This document shows positions 41,052 to 50,160 of a DNA stretch of 64,000 nucleotides, in pieces; within the stretch, counting starts at the first letter, position 1; each line of letters begins with the position of its first letter. A program made the position numbers and the translations under genes. The stretch comes from Streptomyces sp. NRRL F-5122. Lineage in GTDB: Bacteria > Actinomycetota > Actinomycetes > Streptomycetales > Streptomycetaceae. A model generated the notes under the pieces. The model saw nothing but the letters and a program-made list of their open reading frames with translations. It searched no databases and was not told the origin of the DNA. The stretch covers positions 1-64,000 of the forward strand of contig NZ_LMWH01000266.1 of assembly GCF_001507435.1 (NCBI RefSeq). The letters are read 5' to 3'.

Positions 41052-41738
41052 ATGAGACTGCTTCTCGTCGAGGACGACAACCACGTCGCGGCCGCCCTGT
41101 CCGCGGTGCTGGCCCGGCACGGATTCGACGTCACACACGCCCGCAGCGGCGAGGAGGCACTCCAGGCGCTGGTGCCCGAGGGCGCCGGGTTCGGTGTGGT
41201 CCTGCTCGACCTCGGTCTGCCGGACCAGGACGGCTACGAGGTCTGCGCGAAGATCCGCAAGCGCACCAGCACCCCGGTGATCATGGTGACCGCACGCTCG
41301 GACGTGCGCTCCCGGATCCACGGCCTCAACCTGGGCGCCGACGACTACGTGGTCAAGCCGTACGACACCGGGGAACTGCTCGCACGTATCCATGCCGTCA
41401 GCCGGCGCACCCCCCTCCTGGACGACACGGGCGCCACCGAGACCGCGCTGCGCCTCGGCTCCGTGCACATCGAACTCCCCACGCGCCGCGTCAGTGTGGA
41501 CGGTGCGGTGATACAGCTGACCCGCAAGGAGTTCGACCTGCTGGCCCTGCTCGCCCAGCGCCCGGGTGTGGTCTTCCGCCGCGAGCAGATCATCAGCGAG
41601 GTGTGGCAGACCAGCTGGGAGGGGACCGGGCGCACCCTCGAGGTGCATGTGGCCTCCCTGCGCTCCAAGTTGCGCATGCCCGCGCTGATCGAGACCGTGC
41701 GCGGCGTCGGGTACCGGCTCGTCGCACCGGCCGCCTAG
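41052..41738 (+). CDS. OmpR/PhoB family response regulator
   Basis: The 228-residue regulator has a receiver with the acidic pair LVEDD, phospho-acceptor Asp53 in [11 protein letters not shown], the T in VTA and the K in VKPYD. The winged helix is at about 130-225 ([20 protein letters not shown] ... [13 protein letters not shown]). GGAGGGGGCC precedes ATG 41052. The kinase gene follows 10 bp later. Its targets may include the TAXI-type protein gene beyond the IS remnant. Confidence 0.93.
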   Translation: MRLLLVEDDNHVAAALSAVLARHGFDVTHARSGEEALQALVPEGAGFGVVLLDLGLPDQDGYEVCAKIRKRTSTPVIMVTARSDVRSRIHGLNLGADDYVVKPYDTGELLARIHAVSRRTPLLDDTGATETALRLGSVHIELPTRRVSVDGAVIQLTRKEFDLLALLAQRPGVVFRREQIISEVWQTSWEGTGRTLEVHVASLRSKLRMPALIETVRGVGYRLVAPAA

Positions 41739-41748
41739 CGGGGGCGGG

Positions 41749-43179
41749 GTGGGCGCACGACTGCTCCCGCTGCTCATCGTCCTGATGGCTGCCGTGCTGC
41801 TCGCACTGGGCGTGCCCCTCGCGGTGAGTCTCGCGGCCGCCCAGCAGCAACGGGTCGTCGTCGACCGCATCGACGACACCGCGCGCTTCGCGGGCCTCGC
41901 CCAGTACGTCACCGACAGGCCGGGGCCGACCGGCTCCCGGGTGGACGACAAGGACGAGCGCGGCGAGACGCTGCGCAAGGAACTCGCCAAGTACTACAGC
42001 GTGTACGGCATTCGGGCCGGTGTCTTCTACCGCGACGACGTACCCATGGCCAACGCGCCGGGGAACTGGTACCTGCCGCAACGGGGTGAGGGACGCAACG
42101 CGTTCAACGAGGCGCTCCTCGGGCGCCGCAGCCACGATCCGGAGCAGGTGTGGCCCTGGCAGCGCTCCCGGCTCGTGGTCGCCTCCCCGGTCATCCGCGA
42201 CGGTGACGTCGTCGCGGTCGTGGTCACCGACTCGCCGACCGGGCAGATGCGGTCGAAGACGCTGCACGGCTGGCTCCTCGTCGGCGCGGGCGAGGTGGCC
42301 GCGATGCTGCTCGCCGTGGGCGCGGCGCTGCGTCTGACCGGCTGGGTGCTCAGACCTGTGCGCGTCCTGGACGCGACCACCCACGACATCGCCACCGGTC
42401 GCCTGAAGTCCCGGGTCGCCGCGGCGGGCGGACCGCCTGAACTCAGGCGCCTGGCCAGGTCGTTCAACGAGATGGCGGACAACGTCGAGGAGGTCCTGGA
42501 GCAGCAGCGCGCCTTCGTCGCCGACGCCTCCCACCAGTTGCGCAACCCGCTGTCCGCGCTGCTGCTGCGCATCGAGTTGCTCGCTCTCGAACTGCCCGAG
42601 GGCAATGAGGAGATCGCCTCGGTCCGCACCGAGGGCAAACGGCTCGCGGAAGTCCTGGACGATCTGCTCGACCTGGCGCTCGCCGAACACGCCGAGGCCG
42701 ATCTCCGGCTCACCGACATCGGTGCGCTGGCCGCCGAGCGGGTCGCGGCCTGGGGCCCGGCCGCGGAGGCGAAGGGGGTGCGGCTCGTCGGGAACTGCCC
42801 GCCCACCACCGCCTGGGCTGATCCCGTCACCCTGTCGAGTGCCCTGGACGCCGTCATCGACAACGCGGTGAAGTTCACGCCCGAGGGAGAGCGCGTCGAC
42901 GTGGAGGTCGCGGCCGGCGGCGAGAGCGCGATGGTCGTGGTCACGGACGGGGGCCCGGGACTCGGCGACGAGGAACTCGCCCGTGTCGGCGACCGCTTCT
43001 GGCGCAGCCCGGCCCACCAGAACGTCAAGGGTTCCGGCCTCGGCCTGTCGATCTCCCGGGCGCTGCTGGAGGCGGGCGGCGGGTCGATCTCCTACGGGCA
43101 TCACCAGCCGCACGGGCTGAAGGTGACGGTCGAAGTGCCACGAGCTGGGACACCGACGGGCCGCGCGGCCCGGAGTTAG
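41749..43179 (+). CDS. membrane sensor histidine kinase
   Basis: The 476-residue kinase has two membrane segments (about 4-30 and 180-205) around an extracytoplasmic domain, a HAMP region (about 205-255), HisKA with His262 in ADASHQLRNPL, and an HATPase with IDNAVKFT, DGGPGL and GSGLGLSISR. It pairs with the regulator 10 bp upstream. The ligand is unknown. The start is GTG 41749. Its stop TAG (43177-43179) falls on the first of three IS-end-like sequences, so the native C-terminus may have been changed there. Confidence 0.93.
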   Translation: MGARLLPLLIVLMAAVLLALGVPLAVSLAAAQQQRVVVDRIDDTARFAGLAQYVTDRPGPTGSRVDDKDERGETLRKELAKYYSVYGIRAGVFYRDDVPMANAPGNWYLPQRGEGRNAFNEALLGRRSHDPEQVWPWQRSRLVVASPVIRDGDVVAVVVTDSPTGQMRSKTLHGWLLVGAGEVAAMLLAVGAALRLTGWVLRPVRVLDATTHDIATGRLKSRVAAAGGPPELRRLARSFNEMADNVEEVLEQQRAFVADASHQLRNPLSALLLRIELLALELPEGNEEIASVRTEGKRLAEVLDDLLDLALAEHAEADLRLTDIGALAAERVAAWGPAAEAKGVRLVGNCPPTTAWADPVTLSSALDAVIDNAVKFTPEGERVDVEVAAGGESAMVVVTDGGPGLGDEELARVGDRFWRSPAHQNVKGSGLGLSISRALLEAGGGSISYGHHQPHGLKVTVEVPRAGTPTGRAARS

Positions 43180-43193
43180 GGCTGTGACCGGGA
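43177..43193 (+). repeat. third copy of the IS-end sequence, at the kinase stop codon
   Basis: TAGGGCTGTGACCGGGA matches the ends of the IS630-type remnant at 43587 and 43877 (TA-G-N-GCTGTGACC). Together with the right end it would bracket the Imm51 gene and the remnant, about 700 bp in all. Confidence 0.6.
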
Positions 43194-43271
43194 AGGTTCA
43201 CCGGGGTCGGGAGTGGTCGAGCGGTTTGATGGGTTGAGCGACCTGTGCTGTGGGCGTGGCAGGATCGCGCC

Positions 43272-43589
43272 GTGACTGTCACCCTGCATGACTTCAACGG
43301 CGAGCACTCGCTGACGTTCACTGCCGGTGACCTGGTCGCCGATGCTGCAGTAGTTGGCGCCGGGCACGAGCCGAATGGGTACTTCTGGGAAGGACTTGTG
43401 CAGTTCGCCTGGCCGGATATCGCTGAGCGCCTCGATTTCGACAGCGAGGGCGGCATGTTCTGCGCGGTCGGGAGCTCGAGTGACCTCGCGCAACTCAAAG
43501 CTGCTCTTGAACCCGTGATCTCGAGCCCCAGCGCAGTTCGCGAGATTGTTGCCCGTGCGCAGACGTCAGGCTTCGAGTTCGACGACTAG
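43272..43589 (+). CDS. Imm51 family immunity protein, orphan
   Basis: The 105-residue protein resembles immunity protein 51 (EPNGYFWEGLVQFAWPDIAERLDFDSEGGMFCAVGSS), a family that protects against polymorphic toxins. No toxin gene is nearby. GTG 43272 has AGGA seven bases upstream. Third-position G+C is visibly lower than in the neighbours, suggesting transfer. It lies between two IS-end-like sequences, and its stop TAG sits on the second one. The family assignment is by eye. Confidence 0.75.
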   Translation: MTVTLHDFNGEHSLTFTAGDLVADAAVVGAGHEPNGYFWEGLVQFAWPDIAERLDFDSEGGMFCAVGSSSDLAQLKAALEPVISSPSAVREIVARAQTSGFEFDD

Positions 43590-43877
43590 AGCTGTGACCC
43601 GAAGGTTGCCGGGTTCAGGCTGCAAGCCGAAGAGGTCTGGCACCCTGCGCGATCGCCGGGGCCGGGCTGCCGACCGACGAGGCCGGCAGCGTCACCGCCC
43701 GCCGGAACCGCACCGAACCGGTGCTTCCCCGACGAACGATCCGCTGCAGCTTCTGTTCCTCCTGCTCGGTCAGCCGGCGAACCCGCACAGGTGATGCCGT
43801 ACCGGCCCCCAGTCGAGCGTCTCCACTGACACCCAACACAACGACCAACCCCGCAAAGGATCCCGGTCACAGCGCTA
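43587..43877 (-). mobile_element. internally deleted IS630-type element (MITE-like), about 287 bp
   Basis: The ends are inverted: GAGCTGTGACC at 43589-43599 and GGTCACAGCGC at 43865-43875, each flanked by TA (43587-43588 and 43876-43877), the target duplication of IS630/Tc1 elements. Between them is the start of a minus-strand transposase, then a jump to the other end. It cannot move on its own. Confidence 0.75.
43615..43848 (-). pseudogene. IS630 family transposase remnant, N-terminal part only
   Basis: The minus-strand frame contains VRVRRLTEQEEQKLQRIVRR and then GSTGSVRFRRAVTLPASS, matching by eye the N-terminal helix-turn-helix of IS630-type transposases (RLTDEEGQKLxxIVRRG ... VRxRRAxxLLAS). 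Similarity ends after about 58 residues, followed by unrelated residues and a stop. The DDE catalytic core is gone. Confidence 0.75.
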
Positions 43878-44873
43878 GGGCTTGATCGACCGGTAGTACC
43901 GGCGCGCGCCCTCGTGCAGATCCAGGGGGTCCGTGTAGATGGCCGTGCGCAGGTCGACCAGCTGGGCCGCGTGTACCTGCGCGCCGATCCGGTCCCGGCT
44001 GTCGATCACCGTGCGGGTGAGCTTCTCGGTCAGGTCTGCGTCCATGTCCTGGCGGGTCATCAGCAGGTTGGCGACGGCCACGGTCTGCACGGAGGACCCC
44101 TGTTCGGAGTCCGGGTAGGCGTCGGCGGGCATCACGGCGGCCCGGTAGTAGCGCGACGCCCCGCCTTGCGCGTGCAGCTTCGCGACCAGATCACCGCCGA
44201 TCGGCACCAGTCGGATCGCGGCGCGCTGCGAGAGCTCGGTGACCGCGCCGGTGGGGAGCCCGCCCGACCAGAAGAACGCGTCGATCTTGTGCTGCTGCAG
44301 CAGCCGGGGCATGGTCCCGATGCCGTCGGACAAGGGCTCGACGTCCTTCTCCGGGTCGAGCCCGGCCGCCTTGAGCACGTTCTCCGCGATCAGCCGGACG
44401 CCCGAACCGGTCGGCCCCACGGCGACCTTGTGGCCCTTCAGGTCCGCCACGGACCGCACGGGGGACGAGCGCGGCACCACGAGGTGGACGTAGTCGTCGT
44501 AGAGCCGGGCGCAGCCGCGCAGCCGGTCGGCCCCGGGCTTCTTCTCCAGCTTGTAGGACTCCACCGCGTCGGCCGCCGCGATCGTGAAGTCCGCCTCTCC
44601 CGTCGCCACCCGTCGCACGTTCTCCTGCGACCCGTCGCTGTCCAGCAGCCGGACGTCCAGTTTCGGCATGTCCTTGGCAATCGCCTGCTGCAGCAGGATG
44701 CCGTACTTCTGGTAGACGCCGGTCGGGGTGCCCGTACTGAAGGTGACCGTGCCGCCAGGGGTCTCCTCGCCGAGCGGCAGCAGCCACCACAGCAGCAGCC
44801 CGAAGACCGCGAGCGCGGCCGCCGAGCCCAGCAGCGCGCGGCGTCGTCCGATCCGGGGGAGTGCGTGGAACAT
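43875..44873 (-). CDS. TAXI family solute-binding protein
   Basis: The 332-residue protein has an N-terminal membrane anchor (about 12-33) and a TAXI-type TRAP binding fold: VTFSTGTPTGVYQKYGILLQQAI, TIAAADAVESYK, KGHKVAVGPTGSGVRLIAENVLKAAGL and DAFFWSGGLPTGAVTEL. TRAP binding proteins need DctQM permeases, none of which is in this window, so it may be a sensor partner of the neighbouring kinase. Its stop codon (complement of 43875-43877) lies on the right end of the IS remnant. Confidence 0.88.
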   Translation of the reverse strand: MFHALPRIGRRRALLGSAAALAVFGLLLWWLLPLGEETPGGTVTFSTGTPTGVYQKYGILLQQAIAKDMPKLDVRLLDSDGSQENVRRVATGEADFTIAAADAVESYKLEKKPGADRLRGCARLYDDYVHLVVPRSSPVRSVADLKGHKVAVGPTGSGVRLIAENVLKAAGLDPEKDVEPLSDGIGTMPRLLQQHKIDAFFWSGGLPTGAVTELSQRAAIRLVPIGGDLVAKLHAQGGASRYYRAAVMPADAYPDSEQGSSVQTVAVANLLMTRQDMDADLTEKLTRTVIDSRDRIGAQVHAAQLVDLRTAIYTDPLDLHEGARRYYRSIKP

Positions 44874-44967
44874 GCGCGCGATCCTGCCAGGCCGCGGGCC
44901 CTCTGACCAGGGCGGAGGCCCGGGGCCAGGCAGGCGGTCGGGCGCGGGCGACCGGTAGGGTCACCGG

Positions 44968-45372
44968 ATGCGCCCTTCCCCCGCCTCCCTCGTCCGTGAG
45001 TTCCACCTGGCCTTCGGCCTCGACGTCCGTGCCGTGCCGACGGAGGTCTCCCCGGGTCTGGCCGCGCACCGTGGGGAGCTGCTCGCCGAGGAGGCCGCGG
45101 AGGTCGCGGAGGTGGCCGTCACCGGCCCGCTCGACCGGCTGGCGCACGAGCTGGCCGACCTGGTGTACGTCGCCTACGGCACGGCTCTCGTGCACGGCAT
45201 CGACCTCGACGCGGTGATCGCCGAGATCCACCGGGCCAACATGACCAAGATCGGCCCGGACGGCACGGTCTCCCGCCGGGCCGACGGCAAGGTCCTCAAG
45301 GGTGACCACTACCGCGCCCCGGACGTCACGGCGATCCTGCGCGAGCAGGGCTGGACGACCCCGGAGCCGTAG
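44968..45372 (+). CDS. MazG-like NTP pyrophosphohydrolase
   Basis: The 134-residue all-alpha protein has the MazG metal site E-E-x-x-E (LLAEEAAEVAEV, about 40) paired with E-L-A-D (about 63) and the end NMTKIGPDGTVSRRADGKVLKGDHYRAPD found in phage and actinobacterial members. It probably hydrolyses an aberrant or regulatory (d)NTP. It is divergent from the TAXI gene across 94 bp. Confidence 0.85.
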   Translation: MRPSPASLVREFHLAFGLDVRAVPTEVSPGLAAHRGELLAEEAAEVAEVAVTGPLDRLAHELADLVYVAYGTALVHGIDLDAVIAEIHRANMTKIGPDGTVSRRADGKVLKGDHYRAPDVTAILREQGWTTPEP

Positions 45373-45560
45373 GAGGCGAGCCCGCGCGGCGGATTCCGGA
45401 CCGCGGGCCCGCCTTCGATCATCACCAGGACTGTCACGGCTCCTACCGCATGACCGGGTGGGAGGCGGAGCATGGTGGCGGTGGTTTCCAGAACCCGTCC
45501 GCCGAGGCGCCGGCGGAGGCGGCCGGTGCCGAGCGACCGTCCGCCGGTGGGACGCGTCGG

Positions 45561-45791
45561 TCAGGGGCTCGCGCAGTCGTAGCCGTAGGCCAGCGGTTCG
45601 CCGTGCACGCCGGGATGGCGTCGGTAGACGTACACCGCCTCCACCCGGACACCGTCCTCCGGCGCCTCGACCCGGCAGGGGTAGGTCACCTGCAACACCG
45701 AGGGCCGCCCCGCGACCTGCATGTGCAGGCCGTCGGCAGGCCCTCCCGCGAGGACCGCAGTCTCCCACTTCGTCGCGACGTGAAGATCCAT
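45561..45791 (-). CDS. small hypothetical protein
   Basis: The 76-residue product (MDLHVATKWETAVLAGG...) has alternating beta-like segments and no known motif. TAAAGT ends six bases before the ATG in an AT-rich patch, so the gene may be leaderless. It lies 78 bp downstream of the LysR gene on the same strand. The 188 bp on its other side hold no gene. Confidence 0.55.
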   Translation of the reverse strand: MDLHVATKWETAVLAGGPADGLHMQVAGRPSVLQVTYPCRVEAPEDGVRVEAVYVYRRHPGVHGEPLAYGYDCASP

Positions 45792-45869
45792 GGCTGTACT
45801 TTAAAGTTGCGGAAAGTTCGAAGTGTTGTGAGTTCCGCCACGTGGTGTTCGCCGCGTGGCGTGCACGGC

Positions 45870-46778
45870 CTACGACTGAGGCGGATCCGTCGGCACGGAT
45901 GTCTCGAGCACCTCCAGCAACGCCCGCAGCGGCGCGCTCGCGCGACGGGTCGCGGAGACCGCGACCGAAAGCGTCCACCGCAGTGTGGGGTCCGCCAGGG
46001 GCAGGACGGCCAGCCCCCTGCTGTCCACTCCGGACGTGCTGTCGTGCAGGAAGGCGACGCCCAGTCCGGCCCGCACATAGGAGGCGACGGTGCCGACGTC
46101 GGTCGCCTCCAGCACCACCTGCCGATGCAGCCCGGCGCGGGCGAAGGCGCGATCCGTCACCTCGCGGTTGCCGTAACCGGGCGGGGTGTCGATGAACGGC
46201 TCCTCGACCAGTTCCGTCAGCTCGCGCGGCCCGTCCGACCGGGCCAGCGGGTGTTCCGCCGGAACGAGGAGCGCCATCGGCGCGGTGTAGATCTCACGCA
46301 CGCGCAGTCCGGCCGGGGGATCGCCGGGCAGCGAGACGAAGGCCAGATCCAGGCTGCCCGCGAGCAGCCGCTCCACGAGTCCCGCCGATCCGCGGGGGGA
46401 CACCGCGAGCCTCAGTGTCACCGCAGGGTGCAACCGGTGGAAGCGTCCCAGGATCTGGGGGAGGTCGGGGCGGACGAGGGAGGTGAACGTCCCGATGTGC
46501 AAGGTGCCCCGCAGCCGCCCCTCGCTCAGCTGCGCCGCCTCGCGTGCGGCACGTGCGGCGTCCAGGGTGTTCCGGGCCTCGGGCAGCAGGGCGGCGCCCG
46601 CGGAGGTGAGGGCGACGCGCTGGGAGGACCGTTCGAACAGGGTCGGACCGAGCTCCCGCTCCAGTGAGCGGATCGCCGCCGAGACGGCCGACTGGACCAC
46701 GTGCAGCCGCGCCGCCGCACGCGTGAAGCTCAACTCCTCCGCGACGGCGACGAAGTACTCCAGCTGTCGCAGCTCCAT
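45870..46778 (-). CDS. LysR family transcriptional regulator
   Basis: The 302-residue protein starts MELRQLEYFVAVAEELSFTRAA with the winged helix-turn-helix at 1-60 and a LysR substrate domain at about 90-290 (LHIGTFTSLVRPDLPQILGRFHRLHP). The open frame runs on to 49376 but the family start is ATG 46778. It is divergent from miaB across 207 bp; its targets cannot be told. Confidence 0.92.
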   Translation of the reverse strand: MELRQLEYFVAVAEELSFTRAAARLHVVQSAVSAAIRSLERELGPTLFERSSQRVALTSAGAALLPEARNTLDAARAAREAAQLSEGRLRGTLHIGTFTSLVRPDLPQILGRFHRLHPAVTLRLAVSPRGSAGLVERLLAGSLDLAFVSLPGDPPAGLRVREIYTAPMALLVPAEHPLARSDGPRELTELVEEPFIDTPPGYGNREVTDRAFARAGLHRQVVLEATDVGTVASYVRAGLGVAFLHDSTSGVDSRGLAVLPLADPTLRWTLSVAVSATRRASAPLRALLEVLETSVPTDPPQS

Positions 46779-46985
46779 GGGCCGATTATGGCCGGACCCC
46801 ACCGGCCCGGCATCTGCGTCCCTGATGCGAGCACCGGGGGAGATTGCCTGTGCGTGATGATCGGTGGCCCTCGGTTCGGACATCGGCGCCCGGCGGCACC
46901 CGCGCCGGTGCAGAGTCCGGAGGCCGGGCGGGGGAGCGCCGTCGACCGGGGTGGGCCGACTTCCGCAACCACCTACTCTTGAGCC

Positions 46986-48509
46986 ATGACCAGCAGCAGC
47001 GACCGGAGCCCGGCAGTGGACGTTCCCAGCACTATGACGTACGAGATCCGAACCTACGGGTGCCAGATGAACGTCCACGATTCCGAGCGATTGTCCGGGC
47101 TGCTCGAAGAGGCCGGTTATGTGCGCGCGCCGGAGGGGTCGGACGGCGACGCGGACGTCGTCGTCTTCAACACGTGTGCCGTCCGCGAGAACGCCGACAA
47201 CCGCCTCTACGGCAACCTCGGCCGCCTCGCGCCGAAGAAGGCCCAGCGGCCCGGCATGCAGATCGCCGTCGGCGGCTGCCTCGCGCAGAAGGACCGCGAC
47301 ACCATCGTGAAGAAGGCGCCCTGGGTGGACGTCGTCTTCGGTACGCACAACATCGGCAAGCTGCCCGTCCTGCTCGAACGCGCCCGTGTGCAGGAGGAGG
47401 CGCAGGTCGAGATCGCCGAGTCGCTCGAGGCCTTCCCCTCGACGCTGCCCACGCGCCGCGAGAGCGCGTACGCGGCATGGGTGTCGATCTCCGTCGGCTG
47501 CAACAACACCTGCACCTTCTGCATCGTCCCGGCCCTGCGCGGCAAGGAGAAGGACCGCAGGCCCGGCGACATCCTCGCGGAGGTCGAGGCCCTGGTCGCC
47601 GAGGGCGTCTCCGAGATCACGCTGCTCGGGCAGAACGTGAACGCGTACGGCTCCGACATCGGTGACCGCGAGGCGTTCAGCAAGCTGCTGCGCGCCTGCG
47701 GGCGGATCGAGGGACTGGAGCGGGTCCGGTTCACCTCGCCGCACCCGCGCGACTTCACCGACGACGTCATCGCGGCCATGGCCGAGACGCCGAACGTGAT
47801 GCCCCAACTGCACATGCCGCTGCAGTCCGGGTCGGACACGGTCCTGAAGGCGATGCGCCGCTCGTACCGGCAGGAGCGCTACCTGGGGATCATCGAGAAG
47901 GTGCGGGACGCCATCCCGCACGCCGCGATCACCACCGACATCATCGTGGGCTTCCCCGGCGAGACCGAGGAGGACTTCGAGCAGACGCTGCACGTGGTGC
48001 GCGAGGCGCGGTTCGCGCAGGCCTTCACCTTCCAGTACTCCAAGCGGCCCGGCACGCCCGCCGCCACCATGGACGACCAGATCCCCAAGGAGGTCGTCCA
48101 GGCGCGCTACGAGCGGCTCGTGGCCCTCCAGGAGGAGATCTCCTGGGACGAGAACAAGAAGCAGGTCGGCCGCACCCTCGAGCTGATGGTCGCCGAGGGC
48201 GAGGGCCGCAAGGACGGCGCGACCCACCGCCTGTCCGGGCGCGCCGCCGACAACCGCCTGGTCCACTTCACCAAGCCGGACGAGGAGGTCCGCCCCGGTG
48301 ACGTGGTGACGGTGGAGATCACGTACGCCGCCCCGCACCACCTGCTCGCCGAGGGCTCGGTCCTGGGAGTGCGCCGTACGCCCGCGGGTGACGCGTGGGC
48401 GAGGCGGAACGCCGCGGAGGCCGCCAAGCCGGCCGGTGTGATGCTGGGGCTGCCGCAGATCGGCGTTCCCGAGCCCCTGCCCGTGGCCGCCGGCTGCGGC
48501 TGCGACTGA
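46986..48509 (+). CDS. miaB: tRNA-2-methylthio-N6-dimethylallyladenosine synthase MiaB
   Basis: The 507-residue radical SAM enzyme has [28 protein letters not shown] and VGGCLAQKD (the three cluster cysteines), the radical SAM motif [12 protein letters not shown], and a TRAM domain. It adds methylthio groups to i6A37 in tRNAs, the base made by MiaA at 50 kb. The C-terminus ends GCGCD, an extra Cys pair. A -10-like TACTCT ends seven bases before ATG, almost the same layout as rimO, suggesting a leaderless message. Confidence 0.97.
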   Translation: MTSSSDRSPAVDVPSTMTYEIRTYGCQMNVHDSERLSGLLEEAGYVRAPEGSDGDADVVVFNTCAVRENADNRLYGNLGRLAPKKAQRPGMQIAVGGCLAQKDRDTIVKKAPWVDVVFGTHNIGKLPVLLERARVQEEAQVEIAESLEAFPSTLPTRRESAYAAWVSISVGCNNTCTFCIVPALRGKEKDRRPGDILAEVEALVAEGVSEITLLGQNVNAYGSDIGDREAFSKLLRACGRIEGLERVRFTSPHPRDFTDDVIAAMAETPNVMPQLHMPLQSGSDTVLKAMRRSYRQERYLGIIEKVRDAIPHAAITTDIIVGFPGETEEDFEQTLHVVREARFAQAFTFQYSKRPGTPAATMDDQIPKEVVQARYERLVALQEEISWDENKKQVGRTLELMVAEGEGRKDGATHRLSGRAADNRLVHFTKPDEEVRPGDVVTVEITYAAPHHLLAEGSVLGVRRTPAGDAWARRNAAEAAKPAGVMLGLPQIGVPEPLPVAAGCGCD

Positions 48510-48641
48510 CCCGCCCGTCATCGGCGTGCGTGGGGTCCCCCGACCCCCGCCGCCGCACCCGGCGCGAGCGGGCGTGCTCCCGTTCCGCGGTGCACGCGGG
48601 GGAGTGACACGTCCCGCTCCGGCGGGGTTACGCTGCGGATC

Positions 48642-49352
48642 ATGCTTGTCGCCGCCGCCGTGTGCCCGTGTCCGCCGCTGCTCGTACCCGAGGTCGCCGC
48701 GGGTGCCGCGCCCGAACTTGACGGCGCCCGCGCCGCGTGCGTGGACGCACTGGGCGTGCTCGCGGCAGCCCGCCCCGACCGGCTGGTGGTGGTCGGCCCC
48801 GGCGACGTCGGGACCTACCCGGAGGGCGCCCCGGGCTCGTTCGGCGGGTTCGGCGTCGACATCGACGTACGGCTGGGCGCGGGCACGACGGCCCGGGCGG
48901 CGTCCGGACCCGGGCTCCCGACCTCGCTCGCCGTCGCGGCCTGGCTGCTGCGGCGCACGGGCTGGGCGGACGCACCCGTCGAAGGGACGAGCGTTGCGGA
49001 ATCCCTCCCCCCGCGGCGGTGCGCCGAGGTGGGAGCCGAGCTCGCCGCGCGGGACGGGCGGGTGGCCCTGCTGGTCATGGGCGACGGCAGCGCGTGTCGC
49101 ACGGTCAAGGCGCCGGGCTACCTGGACGAGCGCGCGGCGGGGTTCGACGCACAGATCGCACGCGCCCTGGGGGACGCGGACGTGGCGGACCTGCAGGCGC
49201 TGGAAGTGGAGCCGGCGCGGGAGCTGAAGGCGTGCGGCCGCGCCCCGTGGCAGATCCTCGCGGGTGCGGCCGCGGGCGCGCAACTTTCCGGCGCGCTGCT
49301 GTACGACGACGCGCCGTACGGAGTGGGCTACTTCGTGGCGGCCTGGTCGTAG
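48642..49352 (+). CDS. class III extradiol dioxygenase-like protein (LigB fold)
   Basis: The 236-residue protein starts MLVAAAVCPCPPLLVPEV and has VVVGPGDVGTYP and ALLVMGDGSACRTVKAPGYLDERAAGFDAQIARAL, the pattern of LigB-like proteins encoded beside miaB/miaA in Streptomyces. The metal-binding histidines of true class III dioxygenases are not evident, since CPCPP replaces the usual xxHGxP, so ring-cleaving activity is doubtful. TACGCT seven bases before ATG 48642 suggests a leaderless start. Confidence 0.75.
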   Translation: MLVAAAVCPCPPLLVPEVAAGAAPELDGARAACVDALGVLAAARPDRLVVVGPGDVGTYPEGAPGSFGGFGVDIDVRLGAGTTARAASGPGLPTSLAVAAWLLRRTGWADAPVEGTSVAESLPPRRCAEVGAELAARDGRVALLVMGDGSACRTVKAPGYLDERAAGFDAQIARALGDADVADLQALEVEPARELKACGRAPWQILAGAAAGAQLSGALLYDDAPYGVGYFVAAWS

Positions 49353-49451
49353 CGCGAGCCCTCGACCGGCCGGCATCCCGACGGGGGGACGGCCGTGAGG
49401 CGGTTCGCCCCGCGGCCGTCCGCCGGGGCGCCCCCGGTGTCCGGGGCGAGC

Positions 49452-49700
49452 TCAGGAGGCCGTGGGCGGCGGTGCGTCCGGCGGCGTCCCGTCGCCGCCC
49501 GCGGGGCCGGTCTCCCGGTGCGCGATGCGCTCCATCGCGTCCTTCGCCTTGTCCGTACCGGTGTGGATCTTGTCGCTGTACTTGCCTTTGGTCCTCTCGT
49601 CGATCACCTTTGCAGCCTTTTCGAGGCCGCGATCGACCTTGCCCTCGTGCTGCTGCGCGAACTCCGAGACCTTGGCTTTCAGATTGTCCACGAGACGCAT
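49452..49700 (-). CDS. MT0933-type antitoxin-like protein
   Basis: The 82-residue protein (MRLVDNLKAKVSEFAQQHEGKVDRGLEKAAKVIDERTKGKY...) matches the pattern of the MT0933/Rv0909 antitoxin family: an amphipathic helix rich in K, D and E, then a Gly/Pro/Thr tail. No toxin of the Rv0910 type is adjacent. AGGTGG lies three to four bases before ATG 49700. It follows another small gene by 25 bp and may share its transcript. Confidence 0.8.
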   Translation of the reverse strand: MRLVDNLKAKVSEFAQQHEGKVDRGLEKAAKVIDERTKGKYSDKIHTGTDKAKDAMERIAHRETGPAGGDGTPPDAPPPTAS

Positions 49701-49725
49701 GATCCACCTTCCCTTGCGGGGGCAG

Positions 49726-49986
49726 TTATCTGCGGGCGCCCTCGTCGGCCTCGCTGTCGACGGCCTTCTCGGCGGACTGCTGCTTCGGGATCCCGACGGC
49801 CTGGTCGGCGGCCCGGGTGGACACCTCCACCGCGCCCTGTGACCCGGCTGCGGACGCGGTCGCGTCCTGGCCTTCGTCGGGTGCCTCCGCCCCGGCCGGG
49901 GCCGTCGGCCGTGTGGCCTCCACCGCGGCGGACCGGTCCTCCTCCGTCGTCCTCGGCCTCCGGAAAAGCCGTCCAAAAACGCCCAT
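49726..49986 (-). CDS. small hypothetical protein upstream of the antitoxin-like gene
   Basis: The 86-residue product starts MGVFGRLFRRPRTTEEDRSAA and continues Glu/Ala/Ser-rich with no fold recognised. ATG 49986 has GGAG five bases upstream. The amphipathic basic start (FGRLFRR) could touch the membrane. It is divergent from miaA across 174 bp. Confidence 0.7.
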   Translation of the reverse strand: MGVFGRLFRRPRTTEEDRSAAVEATRPTAPAGAEAPDEGQDATASAAGSQGAVEVSTRAADQAVGIPKQQSAEKAVDSEADEGARR

Positions 49987-50160
49987 ATCAACTCCATACA
50001 TTACTCGTGCGGGCGAAATACCGGGCGGCTCGGGGCGTCCGTTTGCGTCGCCCGGGTCTTTTGCCCTCGAACCGGCGGCCGGACCTCGCATCGGGCAACG
50101 AAGCCGCCAAGTCACATAACTCGTTCGAGGCGGGGTGCGCAGGTTTGGGAGACTGTTGCG

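Noticed and set aside
43586..43870. A 94-codon minus-strand frame in the IS remnant as a gene
   Set aside because: The transposase similarity is in the other frame (43615-43848); this one has no family pattern.
46779..49376. A long upstream extension of the LysR gene across miaB
   Set aside because: The LysR family start MELRQLEYF lies at 46778; the extension is antisense to miaB and the LigB-like gene.
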